Of a DNA stretch of 64,000 nucleotides, positions 9,036-18,163 are shown piece after piece. Under the pieces are notes generated by a model, which saw only the letters and a list, made by a program, of their open reading frames with translations, had not been told where the DNA came from and did no database searches. The stretch comes from Candidatus Methylomirabilis sp. GTDB lineage: Bacteria > Methylomirabilota > Methylomirabilia > Methylomirabilales > Methylomirabilaceae. Numbering within the stretch: position 1 is the first letter of the stretch; each line of letters starts with the position of its first letter. The stretch is from NCBI RefSeq assembly GCF_028716865.1, contig NZ_JAQUOY010000002.1:62001-126000 (forward strand). The letters are read 5' to 3'. The position numbers were made by a program, and so were the translations under genes.

Positions 9036-10268
9036 ATGAGCACATTCAGTACGGCTATCACCGGGTTAAAGGCCTATCAGACCGACTTGGGTGTCATCGG
9101 CAACAACATCGCGAACGCAAACACGACCGGCTATAAGGCAAGCCGGGCGCAATTTTCTGATCTGCTGGTTCAGACCCTCGAGGGGGCGTCGGCGCCGTCC
9201 GGGAACACCGGTGGGACCGATCCACTGCAGATCGGTGCGGGGGTCATCGTGGGCGGTGTCCAGAATATTCAGACGCAGGGGGCGATCGAGCCGACCGGTC
9301 GATCGTCCGACATCGCCATCCAGGGTGAGGGCTTCTACGTCCTGAGTAATGGGGAGAGCCAGATCTACACGCGGGTGGGTACCTTCGAGCTCGATGCCAA
9401 CGGCAATCTGGTCGATTCCGGGACCGGCTTTAAGGTCCAGGGGATCAATGGTGACATCTCGATCCCGTTGGGGAGCAACGCCGCAGCGGGGACCACACAG
9501 GTCGAGCTGGCCGGCAACCTCGATGCGAATGCCGCGAATGATCCTGTGACGCCAACCGACGAATCCGCCCTTGATACGAGCTTTTTCATCATCGACTCCC
9601 TGGGAGGTAAGCACCAGGTAAACGTCACATTCTCGCTGCCGGGGTCGGCCAACACGGGTGTATGGAATTACGCGGTGACGAGTACGGATGGCACCTTCAC
9701 CGGCGCCTCGGCGGGGACCGTTACCTTTGCCAGCGGCGGCAGTATTGATAGCTCCCTTACCACAGGACCCGCCTCCGCGGGAGGCATCTTTACCTTTGAC
9801 CCCGGGAACGCGGCGGCCTCCGGCCAGCAGTTTAGCATCGACTTCGGTGAACTCACCGGATTTGCGGCCCTGTCGAACGTCTCCATGAAGCGGCAGGACG
9901 GCGTGCCGCCAGGCAGCCTCAGCTCCTTTAATGTCGGCAGTGACGGCAAGGTCAATGGGATCTTCAGCAATGGGCTGGTGAAGGAGGTCGACACGCTGAA
10001 GCTCGCCAGTTTCTCGAACCCATCCGGCCTGCTGCGACTCGCCAACGGACAGTTCGCGGAGACCCCGAACTCCGGTGTGGCACAATTCGGCGCTGCCGGC
10101 ACCGGTGGGAGGGGGACGATTGTCGCAGGGGCCCTGGAGCAATCGAATGTTGACTTGGGGACCGAACTGGTCAATCTGATCATCGCCCAGCGAGGCTACG
10201 AAGCGAACGCCCAAGTGATCTCCATAGCCAATCAGATTCAACAGACGACTCTCAACCTGTTGCGGTAG
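9036..10268 (+). CDS. flgE: Flagellar hook protein FlgE
   Basis: A 410-residue hook protein. The N-terminal rod/hook motif (MSTFSTAITGLKAYQTDLGV, NNIANANTTGYKASRAQF) and the C-terminal heptad motif (EQSNVDLGTELVNLIIAQRG, ANAQVISIANQI) frame a variable middle. It forms the hook polymer outside the cell and is exported without a signal peptide. SD CAGGAGGGATAATCG precedes ATG 9036. Confidence 0.97.
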   Translation: MSTFSTAITGLKAYQTDLGVIGNNIANANTTGYKASRAQFSDLLVQTLEGASAPSGNTGGTDPLQIGAGVIVGGVQNIQTQGAIEPTGRSSDIAIQGEGFYVLSNGESQIYTRVGTFELDANGNLVDSGTGFKVQGINGDISIPLGSNAAAGTTQVELAGNLDANAANDPVTPTDESALDTSFFIIDSLGGKHQVNVTFSLPGSANTGVWNYAVTSTDGTFTGASAGTVTFASGGSIDSSLTTGPASAGGIFTFDPGNAAASGQQFSIDFGELTGFAALSNVSMKRQDGVPPGSLSSFNVGSDGKVNGIFSNGLVKEVDTLKLASFSNPSGLLRLANGQFAETPNSGVAQFGAAGTGGRGTIVAGALEQSNVDLGTELVNLIIAQRGYEANAQVISIANQIQQTTLNLLR

Positions 10269-10283
10269 TAGGGCGAAACGCAG

Positions 10284-10311
10284 GGTATAGGGTGTAGGGT
10301 ATAGGGTGTCG
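10284..10311. repeat. Heptamer tandem repeat before the glycosyltransferase gene
   Basis: Four 7-base units GGGTATA, GGGTGTA, GGGTATA, GGGTGTC directly abut the next start codon (ATG 10313), so they occupy the place of a ribosome binding site. Confidence 0.85.
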
Positions 10312-10312
10312 T

Positions 10313-11467
10313 ATGCCGCTGGTCACTGTTAGACGAGAAGTCCCGCCGGGGAGCCTCAGGGTCCTGTACCTGCTGGCCGATCAGACGGGGTGCGGGTGGT
10401 ATCGGTGCCTCATGCCTGGGATCTACCTGCGCAACCTCTACGGGGTCGATGCGAGGGCCGCCACCTCCTTGAGCGATGCGGTGAGGGCCTTCGCGTGGGA
10501 CGCCGATATCCTGGTATTTCAGCGGCAGCTCTCTGACAGTACGCTGGACTTCCTACATGAGCAGAAGGCGATGGGCAAGAAGATCGTCTATGAGCTCGAC
10601 GATGACTTCTGGCACCTTCCGGTCAAGAACCCGGCCTACCGGTATTATCAGGCCGATGGATTGGCGAGGCTTGCCAGATTTATCCGGGAGGCCGACGTGG
10701 TAACGGTCTCCACGGAACCGCTCCGACAAGTCGTCGGGGCGATGCATGACCGTGTCGTCGTACTCCCGAACGCGGTCGATCCCGATCTCGCTGAGACGAT
10801 CGCCGCATCACGTCGGCGAGACCAGGCCCGCACTACTGCGATGGTGAGGATCGGCTGGTCGGGATCGAATTTCCACGAGGGTGATCTCGACTGCGCGATC
10901 GACGCTCTCATCATGATGGCCAAGCGTCCCGATGTGCAATTGGTCTTTGCCGGATGGGTACCGGAGCGGGTCAGGCGTGAGGTCCCCGCAGGCCGGCTCG
11001 AGACGCATCCGTTCGTTCCCACCAACAACTACTACCATGGCTTAGCGGCCCTCCGGCTGGATATCGGTGTGGCGCCGCTCCGCGAGAATCGTTTCAATGA
11101 GGCAAAGAGCAACCTGAAATATCTCGAATACAGCATGTTCGGGGTGCCAACCGTGGCTTCTCCCATCTATCCATACGCCACCACCATCACCGATGGAGAG
11201 GACGGCGTCCTGGTCAAAAAGAATCGGTACCAAGAATGGCTGAGACAGTTGACGAGACTGGTGGAGGACAGAGCGGAGCGAGAGCGGCTGGCGCGCAACG
11301 CCTCTGCGACGGTCAGGGAGAGATTCCATCTCAAGACCTCCGTCCGAGGGTGGTTGGATCTTTACAGTAGTCTTCAGCGCGGATCGGTTAGCACGGCGTT
11401 CCTCACGCCTCGAGTGGCGGCGTCCATGAGCCACTCTTCTCAAGGCGCTCGATTAGCCGCGGTCTGA
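10313..11467 (+). CDS. Glycosyltransferase, GT-B fold
   Basis: A 384-residue protein with GT4/family 1-type features: the N-terminal Rossmann half (LRVLYLLADQTGCGWYRC; ELDDDFWHL), a middle NAVDP turn (VVVLPNAVDPD), RIGWSGSNFHEGD, and the C-terminal nucleotide-sugar site with the E-rich KYLEYSMFGVPTVAS region. The likely role is sugar transfer to flagellin or hook protein, inferred only from its place between flgE and flbD. No ribosome site is visible because a heptamer repeat abuts the start; a later start is possible. Confidence 0.8.
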   Translation: MPLVTVRREVPPGSLRVLYLLADQTGCGWYRCLMPGIYLRNLYGVDARAATSLSDAVRAFAWDADILVFQRQLSDSTLDFLHEQKAMGKKIVYELDDDFWHLPVKNPAYRYYQADGLARLARFIREADVVTVSTEPLRQVVGAMHDRVVVLPNAVDPDLAETIAASRRRDQARTTAMVRIGWSGSNFHEGDLDCAIDALIMMAKRPDVQLVFAGWVPERVRREVPAGRLETHPFVPTNNYYHGLAALRLDIGVAPLRENRFNEAKSNLKYLEYSMFGVPTVASPIYPYATTITDGEDGVLVKKNRYQEWLRQLTRLVEDRAERERLARNASATVRERFHLKTSVRGWLDLYSSLQRGSVSTAFLTPRVAASMSHSSQGARLAAV

Positions 11468-11508
11468 TGAGGGTTGAGCGGTTATGGATGAGGGATCGAC
11501 ACCTAGCA

Positions 11509-11700
11509 ATGGTCAAGCTGAGCAGAATTAATGGCGCAGAGGTAACGGTGAATGCCGAACTGATCGAAACCATTGAGGCGACCCCTGATACGATCGTCTC
11601 GCTGACCACCGGGAAAAAACTCATGGTTGTGGAAAGCGTCGACCATGTCATCGAGAAGGTCATGGCCTATCGGCGTGCACTCGCAACGCCCCTTCGTTGA
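11509..11700 (+). CDS. flbD: FlbD-family flagellar protein
   Basis: A small protein of about 63 residues, VKLSRINGAEVTVNAELIETIEATPDT followed by SLTTGKKLMVVESVDHVIEK (split here), which is the complete FlbD/SwrD family domain, found next to motility genes and linked to motor function in Bacillus. I chose ATG 11509 because homologues begin M-[IV]-KL-[TS]-R-LNG. An earlier ATG at 11467 overlaps the glycosyltransferase stop (TGATG) and would add 14 residues; translational coupling there is possible. It precedes fliL. Confidence 0.85.
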   Translation: MVKLSRINGAEVTVNAELIETIEATPDTIVSLTTGKKLMVVESVDHVIEKVMAYRRALATPLR

Positions 11701-11724
11701 TGCGGAGGACGGGAGAAGCAAAAA

Positions 11725-12276
11725 GTGGCTCAAGACGCGGAAATTGATATTCCAGAGATTGGAAAGCCGGAATCGTCCGGCGGGGAGGAAAAGAAAGCCT
11801 CGGCCGCAGGCGGCGGGAAGCTCAAGGCTATCGCCATTCAGGCAGGGATCTTCATGGCGCTGACCGGTGCCGCCTTCGGCGTCAACCTGTATGTGTTAAA
11901 GCCGATGCTGGTCGTGAGCGGGAAGGAACAGGCGAAGGAGCCGCCCGCCAAGCCCAAGACGGAGCGTCATGCGGGCAAGATCCTCCTCCTTGATCCCGCC
12001 ATTGTCAACATCGCCGGGACGAATGGACGTCGCTATCTGAAAGTCACCGTCCAGATCGAGATCCCGGAAGAAGAGAAGCTGGTCAAAGAGGTCGAAGCGC
12101 GCAAACCCCTCCTCAGCGATCGACTGATCCAGATACTCGCCCGCAAGCCGTTAGAAGAGGTGACGAGCGCGGGAAGTCTGGAGATCCTGAAACGACAGAT
12201 CGCGGATCAGTTCGGCAAGGAGCTGGGGGCCGATCGGCTGCAAGATGTCTACCTCACCGAGTTCGTGATCCAGTAG
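11725..12276 (+). CDS. fliL: Flagellar basal-body-associated protein FliL
   Basis: A 183-residue single-pass protein: cytoplasmic Gly/Lys-rich N-terminus, membrane helix at about 39-57 (IAIQAGIFMALTGAAFGV), and a periplasmic FliL domain (LDPAIVNIAGTNGRRYLKVTVQIEI; SLEILKRQIADQFGKELG). FliL sits around the stator. The start is GTG 11725 behind GGACGGGAGAAG. A hairpin and then a sigma-54 promoter follow, suggesting a transcript boundary between fliL and fliM. Confidence 0.92.
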   Translation: MAQDAEIDIPEIGKPESSGGEEKKASAAGGGKLKAIAIQAGIFMALTGAAFGVNLYVLKPMLVVSGKEQAKEPPAKPKTERHAGKILLLDPAIVNIAGTNGRRYLKVTVQIEIPEEEKLVKEVEARKPLLSDRLIQILARKPLEEVTSAGSLEILKRQIADQFGKELGADRLQDVYLTEFVIQ

Positions 12277-12390
12277 GGACTGTTTCCTCCTCGCAATACG
12301 TATTTCGCATCCCACGCTCTCTCGCCTCACTCGCCGGCGCGGCCAATTTCTTTCCATCCGGTCAAATTTCATCACCTCTGCTATCTCGTT

Positions 12391-12416
12391 GCCGGCGCGT
12401 GGTTCCAGGCGCCGGC
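12391..12416 (+). other. GC-rich hairpin in the fliL-fliM spacer
   Basis: GCCGGCGC (12391-12398) and GCGCCGGC (12409-12416) form an 8-bp stem with a 10-base loop. No T-run follows, so it is at most a weak or factor-dependent terminator of the upstream transcript. The rest of the 305-base spacer 12277-12581 holds only the sigma-54 site. Confidence 0.4.
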
Positions 12417-12525
12417 GCTATTTAGGTGGTGAGGTATTGGTCGGAGCGCGAGGTGAGAGAAGGCGCCGTTCCTCATCGGCCTGTCGAAAATCGCCCCATC
12501 TGCCATGAAATCGTTCCGTCGGTTC

Positions 12526-12541
12526 TGGCATCACACTTGCT
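12526..12541 (+). promoter_or_regulatory. Sigma-54 (RpoN) promoter of fliM
   Basis: TGGCATCACACTTGCT matches the -24/-12 consensus TGGCAC-N5-TTGCW with GG and GC spaced correctly. It lies 40 bases upstream of the fliM ATG in the only long spacer of the flagellar cluster. RpoN control of middle flagellar genes is well known, and FlbD/FleQ-type activators would be expected. Confidence 0.8.
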
Positions 12542-12581
12542 ACACATCTAATTCGTCTATTCATGATGAGGATGACTATCG

Positions 12582-13583
12582 ATGAATGAGATCCTGAGCC
12601 AAGAAGAAATCGATTCGTTGTTGTTAGCCGCGGCAAAGAGCGCTCCTCCGCCGGCCGCCTCGCCCTCCCAGATCAAACGTCAATACATCCGATACGATTT
12701 TCGCCGGCCCAATCGGATCTCCAAGGAGCAACTCCAGGCTCTTCAGATGCTTCACGACCGCTTCACGAAACAAATGGGGGTTTCTCTCACCCCTCTCTTG
12801 AGGACGTTTGTTGAAATCCGGCCTACCCTGGTGGAACAGATGACCTACGCGGAATATATCGCATCGGTTACCTATCCTGCCTGCCTGGGCATCTTCGGAA
12901 TGACGCCACTGAAGGGTGGGGCCGTCGTCGAGTTCCAGCCGCGCCTGATCTTTTATATTATCGATCGGATCCTCGGGGGCGCCGGACGTTCGCCCAATGT
13001 GGCGCGGGAATTCACCGAGATCGAGCGAGCGCTGGTCTCGAAGCTGCTCAAGCGCATCCTGGAGGACCTCCGGAGCGCCTGGACCCGCGTCAGCCCATTC
13101 CAGTTCGATCTGCTGAACCTGGAGGTCAACCCGGGCTTCCTCCAGCTCACGGCGCCGACCGACATGGTGATCTTCATCGGCTTCGACGTGAAGATTGGCG
13201 AGGTCGAAGGGACGATGAACCTCTGTTTCCCCTTCTCCACGCTGGAGCCAGTCATCCCGAATCTCTCGCTGAGACGATGGATCGCCGGGCACCGAGAGGA
13301 AGAGGATCAGAGTGGGTCTACTGAGATCACCCAGGCCATGCCGGCCATCGGTCTCAAAGTTCGGGCATTGCTCGGGTCGATCCCCCTGAGCATCCATGAA
13401 CTGAGTGCTCTCAAGCCGGGCGACATCATGCGCCTGGAGGTAGGATCTCATTCGCTCGGCGTGCTTGAAGTAGAGGGGGTGCCGAAATACGTAGTAAAGA
13501 TCGGTATGTCGCACAGGAAGAGGGCTGTGCAGATTGTGGCGGACCTATCAGAGGGGGGGTCGATTCATGCCGCACACCACTGA
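12582..13583 (+). CDS. fliM: Flagellar motor switch protein FliM
   Basis: A 333-residue C-ring protein. The N-terminal CheY-P binding motif is present ([12 protein letters not shown]), followed by the CheC-like middle domain ([18 protein letters not shown]) and the C-terminal SpoA domain ([21 protein letters not shown]). The presence of the EIDSLL peptide implies classical CheY control of rotation. The stop overlaps the start of fliN. Confidence 0.97.
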   Translation: MNEILSQEEIDSLLLAAAKSAPPPAASPSQIKRQYIRYDFRRPNRISKEQLQALQMLHDRFTKQMGVSLTPLLRTFVEIRPTLVEQMTYAEYIASVTYPACLGIFGMTPLKGGAVVEFQPRLIFYIIDRILGGAGRSPNVAREFTEIERALVSKLLKRILEDLRSAWTRVSPFQFDLLNLEVNPGFLQLTAPTDMVIFIGFDVKIGEVEGTMNLCFPFSTLEPVIPNLSLRRWIAGHREEEDQSGSTEITQAMPAIGLKVRALLGSIPLSIHELSALKPGDIMRLEVGSHSLGVLEVEGVPKYVVKIGMSHRKRAVQIVADLSEGGSIHAAHH

Positions 13584-14541
13584 TCAGCGAGACTACGTGG
13601 CGTCTCCATCCGAAATGGGGAGAGTGTCTACGGCATTGGAGCAGCAGGGGGGGTTGCTCTTCGAGGCGGTCTCTAAGGTCTGCTCGGCGCTCTGCGGCCA
13701 GACAGTGCGGCTCACGCTCGATCGGATCGTCCAGGGATCGCCCTCGACGTTGCCCTCTCTTTTGCCTGGACCATGGGTCGGCATGGCGATGCAAGCCACC
13801 CAGGGTCTCTCCGGTACGCAGCTCTTAGTCTGGAAGGAGGCCGACGCTGTAGCCATCGCGCAACTCATCCTGGGAGAGCAGCCGGTGTTGCGGCCTGGAG
13901 TATCTCCCGATCAGCTCGACGCGCTCTCGGAAACCGCGAACCAGATCAGCGGCGCCATCGGCACCGCCATGCGGGCTGCGTGGGGGAAACCGGTAGGCTT
14001 CGGAGAGGGGATCGTGTCGGCGCTGGCCGACGCAGAGGCATGCCGCGCGATGTTTCGCGAGGAGGCGCCGGCCCCGTTTCTCTGTGTGGCCAATGTGATG
14101 CGTGAAGGGGCGACGCCAAGCCAGGTGGCGCTGGTCGTCTGCCCCTCTCTGCTCGCGGGATTGGAAAAATCCCAGCCCGACAACAACGCTTCGGTTGCGA
14201 AGGAGGATACAGTGTCTGCAACATCTGCCTCAGTTCACGTGCCGTTCGTTCCCCTGACCGGAGGGGAACGGACCGGCTCCAGCAACGGCATCGACATGCT
14301 GCTCGATGTGAATCTTCAGGTGAGCGTAGAACTCGGCCGGACCAGGCTTCAGATTCGAGACATTCTCCAGCTCGGTCCGGGATCGATCGTGGAACTGGAT
14401 AAACAGGCCGGTGAAGCGGTGGACATCCTTGTGAACGATAAGCCGATCGCCAAGGGTGAGGTGATCATCATCGACGAGAATTTTGGGGTGAGGCTCACCA
14501 GCATTACGAGTGTGGCCGATCGGATCAAGAACCTGCGGTAA
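13567..14541 (+). CDS. fliN: Motor switch protein FliN, FliY-type long form
   Basis: A 324-residue protein. The C-terminal SpoA/FliN domain ([47 protein letters not shown]) is preceded by a CheC/FliM-like domain of about 200 residues ([17 protein letters not shown]). Classical FliN is only about 130 residues, so this is the FliY-like architecture of Bacillus, Leptospira and others. No CheY-P phosphatase residues can be assigned with certainty. Start ATG 13567 follows AGAGGGGGG and overlaps fliM by 17 bases. Confidence 0.9.
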   Translation: MPHTTDQRDYVASPSEMGRVSTALEQQGGLLFEAVSKVCSALCGQTVRLTLDRIVQGSPSTLPSLLPGPWVGMAMQATQGLSGTQLLVWKEADAVAIAQLILGEQPVLRPGVSPDQLDALSETANQISGAIGTAMRAAWGKPVGFGEGIVSALADAEACRAMFREEAPAPFLCVANVMREGATPSQVALVVCPSLLAGLEKSQPDNNASVAKEDTVSATSASVHVPFVPLTGGERTGSSNGIDMLLDVNLQVSVELGRTRLQIRDILQLGPGSIVELDKQAGEAVDILVNDKPIAKGEVIIIDENFGVRLTSITSVADRIKNLR

Positions 14542-14586
14542 AAAGGGACAGGGTCCAACATGGGTTCTCACGGAAGGGAGCGGACG

Positions 14587-15186
14587 ATGCTCAAGGCAGG
14601 TCTATGGGCGGCGACAGTGCTCTGGCTCATTGCGGTGACGCCATGCGGCGGGAGCGCCGAGCCCACGCAGGGGGTGGGAGTGACCGAGCCGGCGCCGGCC
14701 TCCTCCTCACAGCAGCTCGATCTGTCGAGCTATAGCGATCCTCAAAGCCCGCTGCCGGGCGCCGGCATCACCTCGCAAATCTTTACGGCGCTCGGGGCCG
14801 TGCTGGGTCTGATGGCCCTTGGGGTCTACCTGTATAAACGGGTCACGCTGCGTGGGCCGCGCGGCGCCCACCAGAACGGGACCATCCGGGTCCTGAGCCG
14901 AACCTATCTAGGCCCGAAGGAGTCGCTCTGCCTCGTGCAGGTGGGGAACGACGTCTTACTCCTTGGCCAAACCAGCTCGGGGATCACACTGCTCCATACG
15001 CTGGAGCCGATTACTGCTGCTACCGCCTCGGGTACGAGGGATGGTGAGGAGGCGATCGGCTCGCTGGGACAGCCCGAGCATCGCCGGCCGTCCGGATTTG
15101 CGCGGGAGCGTTCAACGGCGTTGGCCGGACTCGAGAGCCGCCTGAGGCGGCTGAACAAGCTCTGGGGAACGGAGGTCTCGGACTAA
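14587..15186 (+). CDS. fliO: Flagellar biosynthetic protein FliO
   Basis: About 199 residues, with a signal-like first helix (LWAATVLWLIAVTPCGG), a second helix (ALGAVLGLMALGVYLYKRV) and the FliO domain (IRVLSRTYLGPKESLCLVQV; VLLLGQTSSGITLLHTLE). FliO helps assemble the FliP ring of the export gate. Start ATG 14587 follows GGAAGGGAGCGG. It ends TAATG with fliP. Confidence 0.88.
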   Translation: MLKAGLWAATVLWLIAVTPCGGSAEPTQGVGVTEPAPASSSQQLDLSSYSDPQSPLPGAGITSQIFTALGAVLGLMALGVYLYKRVTLRGPRGAHQNGTIRVLSRTYLGPKESLCLVQVGNDVLLLGQTSSGITLLHTLEPITAATASGTRDGEEAIGSLGQPEHRRPSGFARERSTALAGLESRLRRLNKLWGTEVSD

Positions 15187-15914
15187 TGGGGATCGGACTG
15201 CTTGTCGCGTCGCCGCTGCTTGCCGCAGGGCCCTCGTTTGTTCCCCTCCCGCAGCTTCCATTGGTCTCGGGTATCGCGGGGGGCGCCGAGCCTACTACGG
15301 CCGTACAGATCGTCATCCTGCTGACCCTGCTGGCCATGGCGCCTGCGCTGGTCATCATGCTGACCTCCTTCTCCAGGATCATTATCGTCCTCTCCTTCCT
15401 GCGGACGGCCATGGGAACCCAGCAGATGCCGCCCAACCAGGTTCTGGTCGGGTTGACGCTGTTTCTCACCTTTTTCGTCATGGCGCCGGTGGGTGGACAG
15501 ATCAACCGGGAGGCCCTCCAGCCATACCTCAGCCGGCAGCTTTCCCAGGAGACGGCCCTCGAGCGAGCGCTGCAGCCGCTTCGAGAGTTCATGTTCAAGC
15601 AGACGCGTGAGCGGGACCTGGCCCTTATGGTCCACTTGGCGCGGATGGAGCGCCCGAAGGACCGTGCGGCAGTCCCGACGCACGTCTTGGTTCCGGCCTA
15701 TGCCATCAGCGAGCTTCGGACCGCCTTCCAGATTGGGTTCGTCCTGTTTATTCCGTTCCTGGTCATCGACATGGTCGTCTCAAGCGTCCTTATCTCGATG
15801 GGGATGCTGTTCCTGCCCCCGCCGGTTATTTCGTTTCCATTCAAACTCCTGCTGTTTGTCCTCGCCGATGGGTGGCACCTGGTGGTGCGCTCGCTGGTGA
15901 TGGGATTTCAGTGA
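15186..15914 (+). CDS. fliP: Flagellar export gate protein FliP
   Basis: A 242-residue membrane protein of the FliP/SpaP family: an N-terminal signal-like segment, then the conserved motif LTSFSRIIIVLSFLRTAMGT with QMPPNQVLVGLTLF, and the C-terminal VPAYAISELRTAFQIGF and MGMLFLPPPVISFPFKLLLF. It forms the core of the export gate with FliQ and FliR, encoded next. Confidence 0.97.
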   Translation: MGIGLLVASPLLAAGPSFVPLPQLPLVSGIAGGAEPTTAVQIVILLTLLAMAPALVIMLTSFSRIIIVLSFLRTAMGTQQMPPNQVLVGLTLFLTFFVMAPVGGQINREALQPYLSRQLSQETALERALQPLREFMFKQTRERDLALMVHLARMERPKDRAAVPTHVLVPAYAISELRTAFQIGFVLFIPFLVIDMVVSSVLISMGMLFLPPPVISFPFKLLLFVLADGWHLVVRSLVMGFQ

Positions 15915-15954
15915 GGCGGCAAGTGAGGAGCATTCACCGCACACGGAGGATCGG

Positions 15955-16224
15955 ATGAATACGCAGGTGGTACTCGATCTGGGCTCTCAGGCCCTTCAGC
16001 TCATCCTACTCCTGTCGGCGCCCATCCTCGTTGCCGGTCTTGTCGTGGGGCTGCTGGTGAGCGTTCTGCAGGCCGTCACCTCGATCCAGGAGGCGACGCT
16101 CGCCTTTGTCCCGAAGATCGTGGTGGTCTTCGTGGCCCTGATTATCTTTTTACCCTGGATGATAAAGACGATGCTTTCGTTTACCACGTCGCTGCTCATC
16201 AATCTGCCGCTGTATGGGCGATAG
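15955..16224 (+). CDS. fliQ: Flagellar export gate protein FliQ
   Basis: An 89-residue two-helix protein with the FliQ signature (LLSAPILVAGLVVGLLVSVL; QEATLAFVPKI). ATG 15955 lies behind CGGAGGATCGG. It occupies the conserved fliP-fliQ-fliR order. Confidence 0.96.
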   Translation: MNTQVVLDLGSQALQLILLLSAPILVAGLVVGLLVSVLQAVTSIQEATLAFVPKIVVVFVALIIFLPWMIKTMLSFTTSLLINLPLYGR

Positions 16225-16266
16225 GAAACCCATGGATTGGGCTCAGCGGTGCGTGGCCTCAGGAGC

Positions 16267-17100
16267 ATGACCGTGGATTCGGTGCTGTTGTCCACCTGGA
16301 ATCTGCCGTTGTTTCTGCTGATCCTCTTTCGCCTTGGAGGGCTTCTGCTCTCAGCGCCGATCTTTGGGGGTAGCCATCTCCCCATCCCCTTCAAGGTCGG
16401 CATAGCTCTCACCCTCGCCCTGAGCCTCTACCCATTGCTCCGGACGAGCGCGCTCCCCGGGCACCTGTCTCCACACGTCTCCAGCGGGCAGGGGATAGAG
16501 CCGTTTTCGCTGTTCCTGAGCATCGTGGGGGAGGTGACGGTGGGGGTGGTGATCGGGCTCGCAGCGCGCTTCCTATTCGTGGGGGTCAGCCTCGCGGGGG
16601 AACTGAGCGGGATACAGATGGGCCTCGGCATCGCGAACGTCGTCGATCCGCAGTTCCCGCAGCATGCCTCTGTGGTGGCGCAGTTCATGGAGATCATCAC
16701 CGTTCTCACCTTCCTGATGCTCCAGGGGCACCATGCCCTCCTGGAGGCCATCTGGGCGAGCTTCGAGTCGATCCCCCCCGGGACGTTCTCCGGGGCGGCG
16801 GCCGCGGGGGCCGCCTCGGTCTTGGTCTCGCTCTTCGGCAAAAGCCTGGTCCTGGCCGTCAAACTTTCTTCACCGATCATGGTGGCCGTGCTCCTGACGA
16901 ACGTTGCCATCGGCCTGTTGGCGCGGGTGGTGCCGCAATTGAATTTCTTCGCCTTTGGCCTCTCCTTCACCCTCGTCGTCGGCCTCATGGCCTTGCTCGT
17001 TTCTCTACCGCTGCTCACGCACCTGATCGAGGTGAGCACCGGCCAGGTCCGTCTGGAACTGTTCACACTGTTGCGGAGTCTCTCCCATGCCGTCAGGTGA
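16267..17100 (+). CDS. fliR: Flagellar export gate protein FliR
   Basis: A polytopic protein of about 277 residues with FliR motifs (FRLGGLLLSAPIFGG, GELSGIQMGLGIANVVDPQF, ARVVPQLNFFAFGLSFTLVVG). FliR completes the FliPQR gate. The start is uncertain by a few codons: ATG 16267 or GTG 16273, the latter better spaced from AGGAG. The end overlaps flhB by 14 bases. Confidence 0.93.
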   Translation: MTVDSVLLSTWNLPLFLLILFRLGGLLLSAPIFGGSHLPIPFKVGIALTLALSLYPLLRTSALPGHLSPHVSSGQGIEPFSLFLSIVGEVTVGVVIGLAARFLFVGVSLAGELSGIQMGLGIANVVDPQFPQHASVVAQFMEIITVLTFLMLQGHHALLEAIWASFESIPPGTFSGAAAAGAASVLVSLFGKSLVLAVKLSSPIMVAVLLTNVAIGLLARVVPQLNFFAFGLSFTLVVGLMALLVSLPLLTHLIEVSTGQVRLELFTLLRSLSHAVR

Positions 17101-18163
17101 TGCCACGGAACGGACCGAATCGGCGACGAGTAAACGGCGCCAGGAGGCGAGGCAGCGGGGCCAGGTTGCCCGCAGCCAGGAGGTGAACTCAGCCCTTCTG
17201 TTGCTCAGCGGCACCCTGGTCTTCTATCTGCTCGGCGGCCCGTTGCTCAGCGGCCTGGTGGAGCTTATGCGTCTTCATCTCGGGCATCTCGGCGGGGAGT
17301 TTACACCCACACAGGTCCATCGCGTTATCCTTGCTACGTCGCTTCGCACGGGGATGATGCTTGCGCCCTTCATGGGCGCGCTGGTCCTGGTCGCGTACGT
17401 GTCGAACGTTGCGCAGGTCGGCTTTATGACGAATTCGACGGCCTTGTCGTTCAAGTGGGAACGGTTGAACCCGGCGACAGGCATGAAGCGACTCTTCGCG
17501 CCGGGGCGGATGCTCACGGAAACAGTCAAGTCTCTTCTCAAGTTCGCCCTTGTCGGCTTCCTCGTTTATCGGACGATCAGCGCCCACCTGTCGGAGATCC
17601 CTCTGCTTGTGGATATGACGCCGATCCAGACGATGACCTGGGTCGGGCAGCTCTGCTTTCAGCTTGCGCTCCGGGTCAGTCTGGCTTTTCTCACGTTGGC
17701 CGCCCTGGACTATGGCTACCAGCGATGGCAGTTCGAAAAATCCCTCAGAATGACGCGGGGAGAGGTGAAGGATGAGATGAAACAGGCTGAGGGCGACCCC
17801 GCCATCAAGGGGCGGATCAAGAGTATGGCGCGACAGGCGGCCATGCACCGGATGATGGCGGACGTCCCAAAGGCGGATGTGGTAGTGATCAACCCGATCC
17901 ACTTCGCCGTCGCGATGCGGTACGATTCGACTTCGATGGAGGCCCCGACCGTGGTGGCGAAGGGCGCCAGGCTGGTAGCCGAACGGATTGTGGCGACGGC
18001 CAAGGCCCACGGGGTCCCGATCGTTGAGGATGTCCCATTGGCCCGCGCGCTCTATAAGGGCGTGTCGATCGGCCAGCAAATCCCGATTCACCTGTACAAG
18101 GTGGTGGCGGAGATCCTGGCCTACGTCTATCAGATGAGCGGGACGCGAAAGGCGGCTCAATGA
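17087..18163 (+). CDS. flhB: Flagellar export switch protein FlhB
   Basis: A 358-residue protein with a basic N-terminus (TSKRRQEARQRGQVARSQEV), four membrane helices and a cytoplasmic FlhB-C domain. The autocleavage motif near residue 268 reads N-P-I-H instead of the usual N-P-T-H (VVINPIHFAVAMRY). Asn and Pro of the scissile bond are kept. FlhB switches substrate class when FliK signals hook completion. It starts inside fliR and its stop overlaps flhA. Confidence 0.95.
   Translation: MPSGDATERTESATSKRRQEARQRGQVARSQEVNSALLLLSGTLVFYLLGGPLLSGLVELMRLHLGHLGGEFTPTQVHRVILATSLRTGMMLAPFMGALVLVAYVSNVAQVGFMTNSTALSFKWERLNPATGMKRLFAPGRMLTETVKSLLKFALVGFLVYRTISAHLSEIPLLVDMTPIQTMTWVGQLCFQLALRVSLAFLTLAALDYGYQRWQFEKSLRMTRGEVKDEMKQAEGDPAIKGRIKSMARQAAMHRMMADVPKADVVVINPIHFAVAMRYDSTSMEAPTVVAKGARLVAERIVATAKAHGVPIVEDVPLARALYKGVSIGQQIPIHLYKVVAEILAYVYQMSGTRKAAQ

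Noticed and set aside
9066-10241. 391-residue open frame on the - strand
   Set aside because: It is the exact antisense of flgE, has low-complexity Arg/Gly-rich composition and no ribosome site; a shadow of a GC-rich gene.
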